Below, in pieces: positions 34,287-42,594 of a stretch of DNA of 64,000 nucleotides. Position numbers and translations under genes: made by a program. Each line of letters starts with the position of its first letter. Position 1 is the first letter of the stretch. The notes beneath the pieces were generated by a model that was not told the origin of the DNA, did not search any database, and was given only the letters and a program-made list of their open reading frames with translations. The stretch is from Cellulophaga sp. L1A9. Its GTDB lineage: Bacteria; Bacteroidota; Bacteroidia; Flavobacteriales; Flavobacteriaceae. The stretch covers positions 4,588,001 through 4,652,000 of the forward strand of contig NZ_CP047027.1 of the NCBI RefSeq assembly GCF_009797025.1, read 5' to 3'.

Positions 34287-37196
34287 TTATTCTGATGCCC
34301 AAATTGAGAGATTACACCCCGAACTACTAAGTCTGTCATGTAAAATTAAAAGAAGTTTTTCGACATTTGTCATTTTATCATTAAAAACAGCTGATTTTGA
34401 AAGACCTGGTTGAACAAGATAAACTTTATAATCCCAATCTGTAGGAATAAAATCATTATGCAAATCGTTCAACTCATCTAACTTATTATCTAAAATTGTT
34501 GAATTTTGAGTATTTGTTACTCTATATAATAACTGTTTAATTATAAAACTGGACCTTATCCATATACAATTTCTCATAGCCTGCTGGAATAATTCAGTTA
34601 TATTTCGCATATCGGCTCCAGGATTATCTGTATATGAAAATTTGCAATGAAAAAAGTGAATTGTTTTTTTCTTTTCAGAAAACCATATTATATCAGCCAT
34701 TTCTCCAGCTCCATCATCAATTACTACAATATCATTATCAGAGTAATCGGGATTATCAGTAATCACTTTAATAGTCTTTTGTTGAACATTATATTTTTTT
34801 CCTCTTTTTGGTGGCTTTGCTTCCTTTGTTACATCAGTATCATCCCATCCATTCTCAATATTTTTGAATAAATCAATATCAAATTTTTGTTCTTTAATTT
34901 TTGGCGCAAATAAGGTAGAGCCTTTTAATGTCTTTGCATTCTGAAATATTATTAACGGCGGATAATCATTAATAAAGTCTTCAAAACTAATATTAATTGG
35001 ATCTTTAAAAGGAATATCCATTATAATATGGATATCTTTATCTGATGTAACTACCCATTTTTTTTCATCATCAAAGTTAAAGTGGATTTTCGCTAGCTCA
35101 TCTTTTTTAACAAAAAGTGCGCATTCAATTTTTTTCTTTTCTTCTGATAATTTCTCAAAAAGTATTTCAGGAGTAAAACCTTCATAATCTTTATCCCCTT
35201 TTATAATTTTCACAATAGCAATTTGAAATATAACATTATCAAATAGAACAGAAACTGGATTATCTTCGAATATTTCAACAGTTTTGAAATCTGCTAAATT
35301 TGACATCCTAGGAATTTTTGATTCATTATTTCCTAATTTAATTAGGGAATGAATATGTTGACACCAAAACGAAAATTCTCTAAGGTTTTTCCTTTTAATT
35401 GCCCATATTCGACCATTATTTACGGCTATACCTCTAGTTTCATTTTCGTCTATTCTTGATAATGCATGACCAAAAGAAAATACAGAACCATCAGAATGTT
35501 TAACTGCAGACTCCACTTCAAGACCCATTAACATTTTATATGATGGATTTGATGCTCCACTTCCATAAATATTTGACATTCCAACCATAAAGTACTGCCC
35601 AATGGTATTATCACTTAATCCATTTCTTATATATGATGCTGGGATAATTTCATATTTTTTTGTGTCAAATAGTTTAGATTTCATATAATTTAAGACCAAA
35701 TCAGAAGTCGTACTTTCAAATAAAAAATCATCAATTAAATATAAAATATGCAAATCATAATTATCTTGAAACAAGGCTAAATCTTTTCCCCAAGGCAATG
35801 TTTTCTTATGCTTTGTAATTAATATTAAAGGGGAATTAACATCATCTTGATGTGTAAATACTAATTCAATTCCTGAAGGCATTTTTTTATGAAATCCTTT
35901 TATAAACTCAAAGCCAACTTTAGTTTTATAGATCTTGGTACTAAAGAATGGTTTCAAATCATCAGGAGATAAACCTAATGGATTTAATTCACTTGATTCT
36001 AAATCAGGGAACAAAGGTGAATTCGTGACAATTTTATCTACTAATTCAGGAATTAGTAAATCCCAAGACTTATCAAAATAGTATAACTTCTTAACTTCAC
36101 CTTTTACATAGTTTTTATCTGCAATTAAAATTGCATTTCCAATTTGTTCTTTATGTATTCTGGAAATTCTACCAATAAATTGAATTGTTGTAGGTAGTGT
36201 TCTTGGAATATCATGTAGTACACTTATTTTCAATGTCGGTATATCTAAACCTTCTCCAATCATACCTACAGCAATTAAACTTTCTAACTCACCTTTTTTA
36301 CATTTAATCAAACAATCTTCATTTTGTTTTGTAGTATTCCCACTATGAATTAAACCAACCGATATTCCTTTAGCTTCATATAATATTTTTAATTCTTCAG
36401 CGGAATCAATTTTTTTAGTTTTGATTAATAATTGAGCATTTGGATTTTTTTCTTGTTCTTTCCTCAAATTTTCTATCGCAGCATCTGCCAAAAGTGAATC
36501 TTTTTCTTGACTTTCTCCATTTTTAGTGTCTACATTTTTAAAGGTAACAGGTCTATATATTTCATCCTTTATAGCCTTAGCCATAGGATAATGATAAATT
36601 AAATCTCCAGGAATTCTTTTTCGGTCTCTTCTAAAAGGAGTTGCAGTTAACAAAATAATTTTCGAATCTGAATAATCTTTAAACACACTCCTATAAATTT
36701 TTGCAGGTGTATGATGTGCTTCATCAATAATTATTAAATCAAATAGATCTTTTGGAGGAGCTATGTTTTCTTTCATTTCAGAAGAACAACTGTGTGGAGT
36801 TGAAACAACCACATCATATAATTTTGTTGCTTCTATCCAATCATTTTCATTTTTTAAATATCCTATATGATTATTTACATTAGGCTTAACTTCATTCTTG
36901 TAAACACCCAAGGTCTTTAGTATTTCCATTCCACTAAAAACATCAAAAATTTGTTTTCTAATAACAACCGATGGAGTAATTATTAATACTTTTTTAATCT
37001 TCAATTCAAAACATATTGCTATCATCAAAGCTGTTTTACCAGAACCTGTTGGCATACTAATTAAAGCTGGTGCATTACTCTTAGTATAGTGACTTTTAAC
37101 AGCCCAAATAGCTCCTAATTGACATTTTCTAAAACCAATTTCATCTTGATCAACCTCTAATTTAAATTGATCTTTATTTTTTATAAAAAAAGACAT
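34287..37196 (-). CDS. SF2 DEAD/DEAH-box helicase with possible C-terminal nuclease domain
   Basis: A 969-aa protein. The SF2 helicase core has Walker A MPTGSGKT (48-55), DEAH (158-161), TAT (184-186) and motif VI QFIGRISR (339-346), most like type III/I restriction translocases and COG1061 helicases. A long middle region is unassigned. The C-terminal part has DDGAGEMADI (827-836) followed by FFHCKFS (848-854). The D/E, D, then x-K layout (E832, D835, K852) resembles a PD-(D/E)xK core with His in the usual acid position. It is markedly Lys/Ile/Asn-rich and more AT-rich than neighbours, and lacks a modification partner. A defence role is possible but unproven. Confidence 0.8.
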   Translation of the reverse strand: MSFFIKNKDQFKLEVDQDEIGFRKCQLGAIWAVKSHYTKSNAPALISMPTGSGKTALMIAICFELKIKKVLIITPSVVIRKQIFDVFSGMEILKTLGVYKNEVKPNVNNHIGYLKNENDWIEATKLYDVVVSTPHSCSSEMKENIAPPKDLFDLIIIDEAHHTPAKIYRSVFKDYSDSKIILLTATPFRRDRKRIPGDLIYHYPMAKAIKDEIYRPVTFKNVDTKNGESQEKDSLLADAAIENLRKEQEKNPNAQLLIKTKKIDSAEELKILYEAKGISVGLIHSGNTTKQNEDCLIKCKKGELESLIAVGMIGEGLDIPTLKISVLHDIPRTLPTTIQFIGRISRIHKEQIGNAILIADKNYVKGEVKKLYYFDKSWDLLIPELVDKIVTNSPLFPDLESSELNPLGLSPDDLKPFFSTKIYKTKVGFEFIKGFHKKMPSGIELVFTHQDDVNSPLILITKHKKTLPWGKDLALFQDNYDLHILYLIDDFLFESTTSDLVLNYMKSKLFDTKKYEIIPASYIRNGLSDNTIGQYFMVGMSNIYGSGASNPSYKMLMGLEVESAVKHSDGSVFSFGHALSRIDENETRGIAVNNGRIWAIKRKNLREFSFWCQHIHSLIKLGNNESKIPRMSNLADFKTVEIFEDNPVSVLFDNVIFQIAIVKIIKGDKDYEGFTPEILFEKLSEEKKKIECALFVKKDELAKIHFNFDDEKKWVVTSDKDIHIIMDIPFKDPINISFEDFINDYPPLIIFQNAKTLKGSTLFAPKIKEQKFDIDLFKNIENGWDDTDVTKEAKPPKRGKKYNVQQKTIKVITDNPDYSDNDIVVIDDGAGEMADIIWFSEKKKTIHFFHCKFSYTDNPGADMRNITELFQQAMRNCIWIRSSFIIKQLLYRVTNTQNSTILDNKLDELNDLHNDFIPTDWDYKVYLVQPGLSKSAVFNDKMTNVEKLLLILHDRLSSSGCNLSIWASE

Positions 37197-37504
37197 TATA
37201 CTTTGTTTTAAATTAAATATTATATTCTAGGAGGGAAAAATAAATATAGTGAATTTTAAGATCCACCCCACTGCGGTTTCCCGCAGTATCAAGAAAAAAG
37301 ATTGTCGTATGGCGCTTTGCTTTCCTCTTTCGTATTGCGAGTAACATTCAAAAAAAAGTATTTACCACTACGCAACAAGACACTAGTGCGGTAGTGCTAT
37401 ACTAATTCATAAAAAATTCTGTTTACTATCTAATGGGTGAGCTATGCCTAAAAATTAAGGGTAGCATGTCCGTTTACATTTTAAATTATTTCTAAAAAAA
37501 TAAT
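37197..37504. other. Intergenic region with two hairpins upstream of the helicase gene
   Basis: About 310 bp without a gene. A 7-bp perfect stem with TTTC loop lies at 37270-37287 (ACTGCGG/CCGCAGT). A second imperfect hairpin lies at about 37366-37396 (CACTAC with GTAGTG, then GCA with TGC). Neither has a T-run typical of terminators. They may mark the edge of an inserted segment. The right end holds the promoter of the beta-helix lipoprotein. Confidence 0.45.
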
Positions 37505-38881
37505 ATGAAAAATACCCACTATTCACTTTTCTTAGTTGTGTTATTAACTTTTTTGTCGTGCAAGCAAGACGAGCTCAACGTACTGGAAACAGTAACTACA
37601 GAAAATTTAGATGAGGGTGGTTTGCCCGAGCTTACCTTTAGCTCTGTCCTTCCTGCAATGACCAGCACCGAAGCCTATACTATAGATATAGCACAATGGA
37701 ATATTCCTAATGATGGCACCGATGCGGCAACGACCACCACCAATTTACAGGCAGCTATAGATTGGGCACATGCGGAAGGTTTTGCTACCGTTACGCTTCC
37801 GGAAGGCACTTATTTGGTAGGCGAAGAGAAAAATGACATTTACCAAGGGGGAATAGAAATACACGAGAATACGGAGTTTGTGTTTGGTGAAGGGGCTATT
37901 CTAGAAATAGACACCAATGATAAATGGAACTACTGCGTACTTAGTTTAGATGGCGATAATATTATTGTTAGAGACGGTATTATCCAAGGCGATAGAGACA
38001 CCCATGTATTTACGCCTCGCGAGAGTGATAATAAGGTAGCACATGATGAAGGCCATGGAATTTGTGTTTGGAACGATAGTAACGTTGTCCTTATTGACCA
38101 TATGATTATTAGAAATACCACTGGTGATGGTTCACTTGTCTTAGAAGCTACGGATGTTACTTTTACCAACAACACCATTTACAACAACCGCAGACAGGGA
38201 ATTTCTGTAGTGGGCGGCACCCGCATTACCATCACTGATAATGAAATACACCATATGAATGGTACGAGTCCGCAATTTGGAATAGATATAGAAGGTGCTG
38301 GGCGTGTAGATGAAGATATCCTGATCCAGAACAATTATTTTCATCATAATACGGGTGGAGATATTGTGAATACTAGTGGTAAAAATGTATACATTTTAGA
38401 CAATGTTTTAGAACAAGGAGAAGGCAATGAGTATATAGATGGTCCACTTGTGTCTTGGCATAAAACCCACAATATTATTGCAAGAAATACCATTACCATG
38501 CTTAGTGGTTCTGTAAATGGTAGGTTAGGATACATACAATACTCTAGCGGTGGCGACAAAGGCCATAGCCGTGCTACTTATGTACATGATAATGTCATGA
38601 ACAATTGTGGCATGTATATGTATAAAAGTGCTGATGCCGATGTGCGTAGAAATAAATTCTATGGCTACTTTGCAGCATTCTCAGATTTTGACAATTTAAT
38701 CTTAGAAGATAATTTAGTAACCTATTCTCAAGAACATACGAATCTTAGGTATTGCTGGTCCTATCGTTTTAAAGAAGCTACGGGTACAGCTAGTGGAAAT
38801 TATTTAGAGGATGAACTGCAAGACCTTCCGTTATCAGAAACAGAACCGTATACTATGCAATGTGTTTTAGATGGGTGGTAG
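37505..38881 (+). CDS. Right-handed beta-helix lipoprotein (pectate-lyase-like)
   Basis: A 458-aa exported protein: signal peptide with lipobox TFLSC (Cys19), then a domain with the start pattern of pectate_lyase_3/GH28-like beta helices (about 65-110: DGTDAATTTTNLQAAIDWA, then VTLPEGTY), followed by repeated NNTIYNN-, DNEIHHM- and DNVLEQG-like coils. This fold is used by polysaccharide lyases and GH28/GH110-type hydrolases; the substrate cannot be read, and catalytic residues were not assigned. Monocistronic, with a strong terminator. It could act on algal or plant polysaccharides. Confidence 0.82.
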   Translation: MKNTHYSLFLVVLLTFLSCKQDELNVLETVTTENLDEGGLPELTFSSVLPAMTSTEAYTIDIAQWNIPNDGTDAATTTTNLQAAIDWAHAEGFATVTLPEGTYLVGEEKNDIYQGGIEIHENTEFVFGEGAILEIDTNDKWNYCVLSLDGDNIIVRDGIIQGDRDTHVFTPRESDNKVAHDEGHGICVWNDSNVVLIDHMIIRNTTGDGSLVLEATDVTFTNNTIYNNRRQGISVVGGTRITITDNEIHHMNGTSPQFGIDIEGAGRVDEDILIQNNYFHHNTGGDIVNTSGKNVYILDNVLEQGEGNEYIDGPLVSWHKTHNIIARNTITMLSGSVNGRLGYIQYSSGGDKGHSRATYVHDNVMNNCGMYMYKSADADVRRNKFYGYFAAFSDFDNLILEDNLVTYSQEHTNLRYCWSYRFKEATGTASGNYLEDELQDLPLSETEPYTMQCVLDGW

Positions 38882-38901
38882 GCTTAGGGTCGATACGAAA
38901 T

Positions 38902-38943
38902 AAAAAATGCCTTTCTGAAATATTCTTCAGAAAGGCATTTTTT
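38902..38943 (+). terminator. Strong terminator of the beta-helix lipoprotein
   Basis: Perfect 18-bp stem (38902-38919 with 38926-38943), 6-nt loop, T6 on the right arm, 20 bp after the stop. Confidence 0.9.
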
Positions 38944-39221
38944 GTATACCTGTTTTTAGAAAAGAAATGCCACTACTATCCTTTAAAGAATACAACGCTT
39001 GGCGCCTGTTTGCACCGTCCGCTTATACAGGTAAACGAATAGAAAATAGGGCAAAAACGTTTTTTACTACACTCCTATTTTCCTTGAAATGACGAAAAAA
39101 CACCCTTTTTCGTCAAAAAATAGCCATTTTGAGCCTTTTTTTGATAAAATATGCCTTTTTATTAGGAATAACGTAGAAAAAAGTGTATAATAAGGAAAGA
39201 AATAATAACTAAAACATATAT

Positions 39222-40082
39222 ATGAGGCAACTAAAGATCACTAAGCAAATTACAAACAGAGACACAAAATCATTAGAAAAGTATTTCCAAGAAATATCAA
39301 AATTAGACATGATTACCGCTAATGAGGAAGTAGAACTGGCCATAAAAATTCGTGAAGGAGATCAAGTTGCACTTAACACCTTAGTAAATGCTAATTTGCG
39401 TTTTGTAGTTTCAGTGGCAAAGCAATATCAAGGAAGTGGTTTACGACTTTCTGATTTGATTAATGAAGGAAATGTTGGACTAGTAAAAGCAGCCAAACGT
39501 TTTGATGAAACCCGAGGCTTTAAATTTATTTCGTATGCTGTATGGTGGATAAGACAATCTATTTTACAAGCGATATCTGAATTATCACGTATGGTCCGTC
39601 TGCCTTTAAATAAAATTGGAGAGATTGGTAAAATAAATAAGGTGTTTTCTTATTTAGAACAGAGCCTACAACGCCCGCCAAATGCTATTGAAATAGCTAG
39701 AGAATTAGACATGAGCACGTCACAAGTAAAGCTTGCCATGAAAAACACAGGCAAACACTTGTCTATGGATGCGCCTTTCGCAGAAGGAGAGTCTTCTAAC
39801 TTGTACAATGTGGTACAATCAAAAGAAGCCAATAGTCCAGATACGAACTTAATGCAAGAATCGCTTACTTCGGATATCGGTGATTTATTAAGTACATTAC
39901 CAAGTAGAGAAAGTGACATCATCCGTTTGTACTATGGAATAGGAGAAAAAGCGCCTATGAGTTTAACAGAAATTGGTGAAATTTTTGATATTAGCAGAGA
40001 GCGTGTACGACAAATTAGAGAAAAAGCCATTAGAGTATTGCGTAGAAAATCTCAAAAAGAGGTATTGAAAGCATACTTGTAA
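39222..40082 (+). CDS. RpoD/SigA-type sigma factor (possible paralogue)
   Basis: A 286-aa sigma-70 protein beginning MRQLKITKQITNRDT, the start typical of the flavobacterial primary sigma factor, and lacking region 1.1 as is normal there. Regions 2.2-2.4 (LINEGNVGLVKAAKRFDETRGFKF, broken by me into one motif area near 80-105) and 4.2 (SLTEIGEIFDISRERVRQIR) are intact. Several positions differ from the housekeeping RpoD I remember (for example LSRMVRLP and the SSNLYNVVQSKEA linker), so it may be a second, alternative copy. Convergent with hxlA, sharing a terminator. Confidence 0.88.
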   Translation: MRQLKITKQITNRDTKSLEKYFQEISKLDMITANEEVELAIKIREGDQVALNTLVNANLRFVVSVAKQYQGSGLRLSDLINEGNVGLVKAAKRFDETRGFKFISYAVWWIRQSILQAISELSRMVRLPLNKIGEIGKINKVFSYLEQSLQRPPNAIEIARELDMSTSQVKLAMKNTGKHLSMDAPFAEGESSNLYNVVQSKEANSPDTNLMQESLTSDIGDLLSTLPSRESDIIRLYYGIGEKAPMSLTEIGEIFDISRERVRQIREKAIRVLRRKSQKEVLKAYL

Positions 40083-40104
40083 AATATTCTCAACTTAATA
40101 CTTG

Positions 40105-40132
40105 AAAATCCGACCTGAGAAGGTCGGATTTT
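40105..40132. terminator. Bidirectional terminator between sigma factor and hxlA
   Basis: Perfect 12-bp stem (40105-40116 with 40121-40132), GAGA loop, T8 tract on the plus side and A-run on the other. Confidence 0.9.
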
Positions 40133-40154
40133 TTTTATATCAAATTTTTCAGCC

Positions 40155-40784
40155 TTAAGCCATTGCTAATGCCTGTAATTCTTTAGCGGCTTTTGCAGGA
40201 TCTTCTGCACCATAGATGGCTGCGCCAGCTACGGCAACAAGAACACCTGAATTTTTAACTGCCGTTATACTCTTTAAATTAACACCCCCAGCAATAGATA
40301 CGGCAACGCCGGCTCTTGCAGCTTCGTCTATCAATACTTGAATAGAATATCCCTCTTCTGCCTGCTCATCTAAACCTGCATGTAATTCTACAAACTCCGC
40401 GCCTAAAGCAATAGCTTCTTGTGCACGTTTTACTCTATCCTTTACCCCGATGGTATCTACAACAACCCCTTTACCATGTTCCTTAGCTGCTTTTACCGCT
40501 CCAACAATGGTAGAATCTCCTGTTGCTCCTAAAACTGTAATATAATCTGCTCCGGCGCCAAAAGCCATATTTGCTTCTAATTCCCCTGCATCGGCCGTTT
40601 TAAAATCTGCCAAAACTAATTTATCAGGAAAAGCATCTTTCATCTTTCTTATTCCTGCTAAACCTTCACTTTTAATAAGCGGAGTACCTAATTCTATAAT
40701 GTCTATGTACGGAGCTACTTTTGTTGCTAATGCGATAGCGTCGTCTATGCTTAATAAATCTATTGCTACTTGTAATTTTGCCAT
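40155..40784 (-). CDS. hxlA: 3-hexulose-6-phosphate synthase
   Basis: Condenses formaldehyde with ribulose 5-phosphate to 3-hexulose 6-phosphate, the first step of the ribulose monophosphate (RuMP) route. The 209-aa OMP-decarboxylase-fold protein has the active-site segment VLADFKTADAGELEANMAF (about 56-74), the VDTIGV and LHAGLDEQ motifs and a phosphate-binding AGGVN near the C-terminus. It follows hxlB by 47 bp in the same operon. In a non-methylotroph this pair serves mainly formaldehyde detoxification or pentose-phosphate supply. Confidence 0.93.
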   Translation of the reverse strand: MAKLQVAIDLLSIDDAIALATKVAPYIDIIELGTPLIKSEGLAGIRKMKDAFPDKLVLADFKTADAGELEANMAFGAGADYITVLGATGDSTIVGAVKAAKEHGKGVVVDTIGVKDRVKRAQEAIALGAEFVELHAGLDEQAEEGYSIQVLIDEAARAGVAVSIAGGVNLKSITAVKNSGVLVAVAGAAIYGAEDPAKAAKELQALAMA

Positions 40785-40831
40785 AATTGTATATTTAAAC
40801 TATTCTTAATTTATATTTGAGTACTTCTTAA

Positions 40832-41416
40832 TTATTCCATATTTGCGTGACGCTTCCATAATTCGGAAGCCGAAGTGCCTTCTATTTCCCAAAGGCTTTG
40901 TATTAATGCATCGAAAACTAAAAGCAACGATTGCTCAAAAAGGCTTCCCGCGTATTGTTTAGATACAGCTTCAACCCGTTCTTGTTTTTGTGCAGCAGGT
41001 ATCGTTACCGTTTGGTTTGCCACTTGTGCTAAAGGCGATTCCGTATTGGTAGTAAAACAAAGGACAGCTGCACCTACTTTTTTAGCAGTTTCTGCCGCCC
41101 TAACAATCCCGCTAGTGGTTCCAGAACCAGAACCTGCAATAAGTAAATCTCCTTTCATTATTGCGGGCGCAGTAGTTTCTCCTACCACATGAACCTTATA
41201 GCCTAGATGCATTAAGCGCATGGCCGCAGCTTTCATCATAAGGCCCGTTCTCCCTGCTCCCATAACAAATAGCCGATCTGCATTGTTTATCACAGGGATC
41301 AATGCTGCTATTTCTTCATACTTAAGAGTATGTATTAGTTTTATATGCTCATTAATAATCGTATTCATGGCATTTTCTACTACTTGGGTTTCCTTATTTT
41401 TAAGTATGTTTTCCAT
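40832..41416 (-). CDS. hxlB: 6-phospho-3-hexuloisomerase
   Basis: Isomerises 3-hexulose 6-phosphate to fructose 6-phosphate. A 194-aa SIS-domain protein with MGAGRTGLMMKAAAMRL (about 54-70) and the AGSGSGTT phosphate-sugar-binding loop, and the conserved C-terminal Glu (NQTVTIPAA then QSLLLVFDAL). First gene of the hxlB-hxlA operon, transcribed away from an AraC-type regulator. A TAATTTTG promoter element and tandem direct repeats precede it. Confidence 0.93.
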   Translation of the reverse strand: MENILKNKETQVVENAMNTIINEHIKLIHTLKYEEIAALIPVINNADRLFVMGAGRTGLMMKAAAMRLMHLGYKVHVVGETTAPAIMKGDLLIAGSGSGTTSGIVRAAETAKKVGAAVLCFTTNTESPLAQVANQTVTIPAAQKQERVEAVSKQYAGSLFEQSLLLVFDALIQSLWEIEGTSASELWKRHANME

Positions 41417-41457
41417 CGTTAATCTTCCTTTATGCTATTGCTTCTCCATATCGAAGG

Positions 41458-41465
41458 CAAAATTA
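41458..41465 (-). promoter_or_regulatory. Promoter -7 element of hxlBA
   Basis: Minus-strand TAATTTTG fits TAnnTTTG, about 42 bp before the hxlB start. No good -33 element at the usual distance, as at activator-dependent promoters. Confidence 0.55.
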
Positions 41466-41490
41466 GGGACGCTCCTGAACTAAAGAGTTA

Positions 41491-41520
41491 TACAATTTGA
41501 CAGATGTCTGGTACAATTTG
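41491..41520. promoter_or_regulatory. Tandem direct repeats, probable AraC-type operator
   Basis: TACAATTTG occurs at 41491-41499 and 41512-41520, exactly 21 bp apart (two helical turns), as AraC-family half-sites do. They lie just upstream of the hxlBA promoter. A weaker copy, TACATTTTG, lies at 41564-41572 by the regulator's own promoter. Confidence 0.6.
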
Positions 41521-41552
41521 CCCTTATCCTAAAAAAGGGTGGTGTTATTCAC

Positions 41553-41560
41553 TATTTTTG
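41553..41560 (+). promoter_or_regulatory. Promoter -7 element of the AraC-type gene
   Basis: TATTTTTG fits TAnnTTTG, 81 bp before the start codon. The third repeat-like site TACATTTTG begins 4 bp downstream, near the expected transcription start, which could give autorepression. Confidence 0.5.
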
Positions 41561-41641
41561 TGGTACATTTTGGAAACTGTCATTTTTTAAGGGGTAATAG
41601 GCAACTTACAAACCCCAATGTAGTGCCATAAAAAAACTAGT

Positions 41642-42484
41642 ATGCTTAGTGATAAAGTTTTATATATTCGAGATTTAGGGAATTGCCCTCCAGCCTATTT
41701 AAATGACCCTGCACGAAGAGATTTTTTTGAGATTGTTTGGTTGCGCAATGAGGATGCACTTCATGTTCCGCAACACGATTTTCAAACCCTAAAAGGAGAT
41801 TGGATTTATTTGATTCCACCTTACCGTGTACATCAATTAAACAAGGCGGGAAAAAATGGCGTATTAATTTCTTTTAAGCAAGAATTATTGGAAGGAGATT
41901 TAAAAGAGTTCTTATTAGATGTTTTCCGTATGTTCAATATCCAAGGAGAATTTTCTTGTTTACAAGTCAACGAAGAAACCTCTAAAAGCTTGGTATCTGT
42001 ACTTCAGCTTTTAAAAGAAGATTATGACAAACCCACGGTGAATTTGATTATGATAAAAGCCCTATTAAAAGTGTTTTTATTAAAGTTGATTCATTTAAAA
42101 GAACAGCATTTTACACTACAGGATATTAATGAAAAGCGTGTGTATGAATTTATGCTATTGCTTGAGAATAATTACAAAGAGGAGCGTACCGCTAATTTTT
42201 ATGCGGAACAATTGGGCATAAGCGCAAAACGGCTCAATCAGATATTAAAAGAAAAACTAAACAAAACTGGGGTTCAATTAATACATGACCGAGTAATACT
42301 GGAGGCAAAACGTCAAATCATACACAGCGAGAATACAATTAAAGAAATAGCCTATAATTTAGATTTTAAGGATCATTCCTACTTCAGCCGTTTTTTCAAA
42401 CAACACGCTGCACAAACGCCACAGGAATTCCAAAATAATGTAAAGGAGCATGTCATTTCACATGACAACACCTTATATAGTTAG
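41642..42484 (+). CDS. AraC-family transcriptional regulator, likely of hxlBA
   Basis: A 280-aa regulator with an N-terminal cupin-like sensing domain (about 20-110) and a C-terminal double HTH (about 180-272), including IKEIAYNLDFKDHSYFSRFFK and the PQEF end. It is divergent from hxlBA, with tandem repeats in the shared 225-bp region, so it probably activates the RuMP genes in response to formaldehyde or a sugar phosphate. The inducer is unknown. Confidence 0.9.
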   Translation: MLSDKVLYIRDLGNCPPAYLNDPARRDFFEIVWLRNEDALHVPQHDFQTLKGDWIYLIPPYRVHQLNKAGKNGVLISFKQELLEGDLKEFLLDVFRMFNIQGEFSCLQVNEETSKSLVSVLQLLKEDYDKPTVNLIMIKALLKVFLLKLIHLKEQHFTLQDINEKRVYEFMLLLENNYKEERTANFYAEQLGISAKRLNQILKEKLNKTGVQLIHDRVILEAKRQIIHSENTIKEIAYNLDFKDHSYFSRFFKQHAAQTPQEFQNNVKEHVISHDNTLYS

Positions 42485-42538
42485 TTCCTATTTTTTTGAA
42501 GTAATTTCTGCATCTTTACTAGCGCATAACAGGAAAAG

Positions 42539-42573
42539 AAACACCTCTTTAATTAAAAATTAAAGAGGTGTTT
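42539..42573. terminator. Terminator between AraC-type gene and phytase-like gene
   Basis: Perfect 16-bp stem (42539-42554 with 42558-42573) with a 3-nt loop and T5 on the plus side; serves convergent genes. Confidence 0.88.
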
Positions 42574-42594
42574 TTGGATTATTAAAAGTAAAGA

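Noticed and set aside
37270..37287. Hairpin as the terminator of the helicase or lipoprotein gene
   Set aside because: No T-run on either strand and it lies upstream of both start codons.
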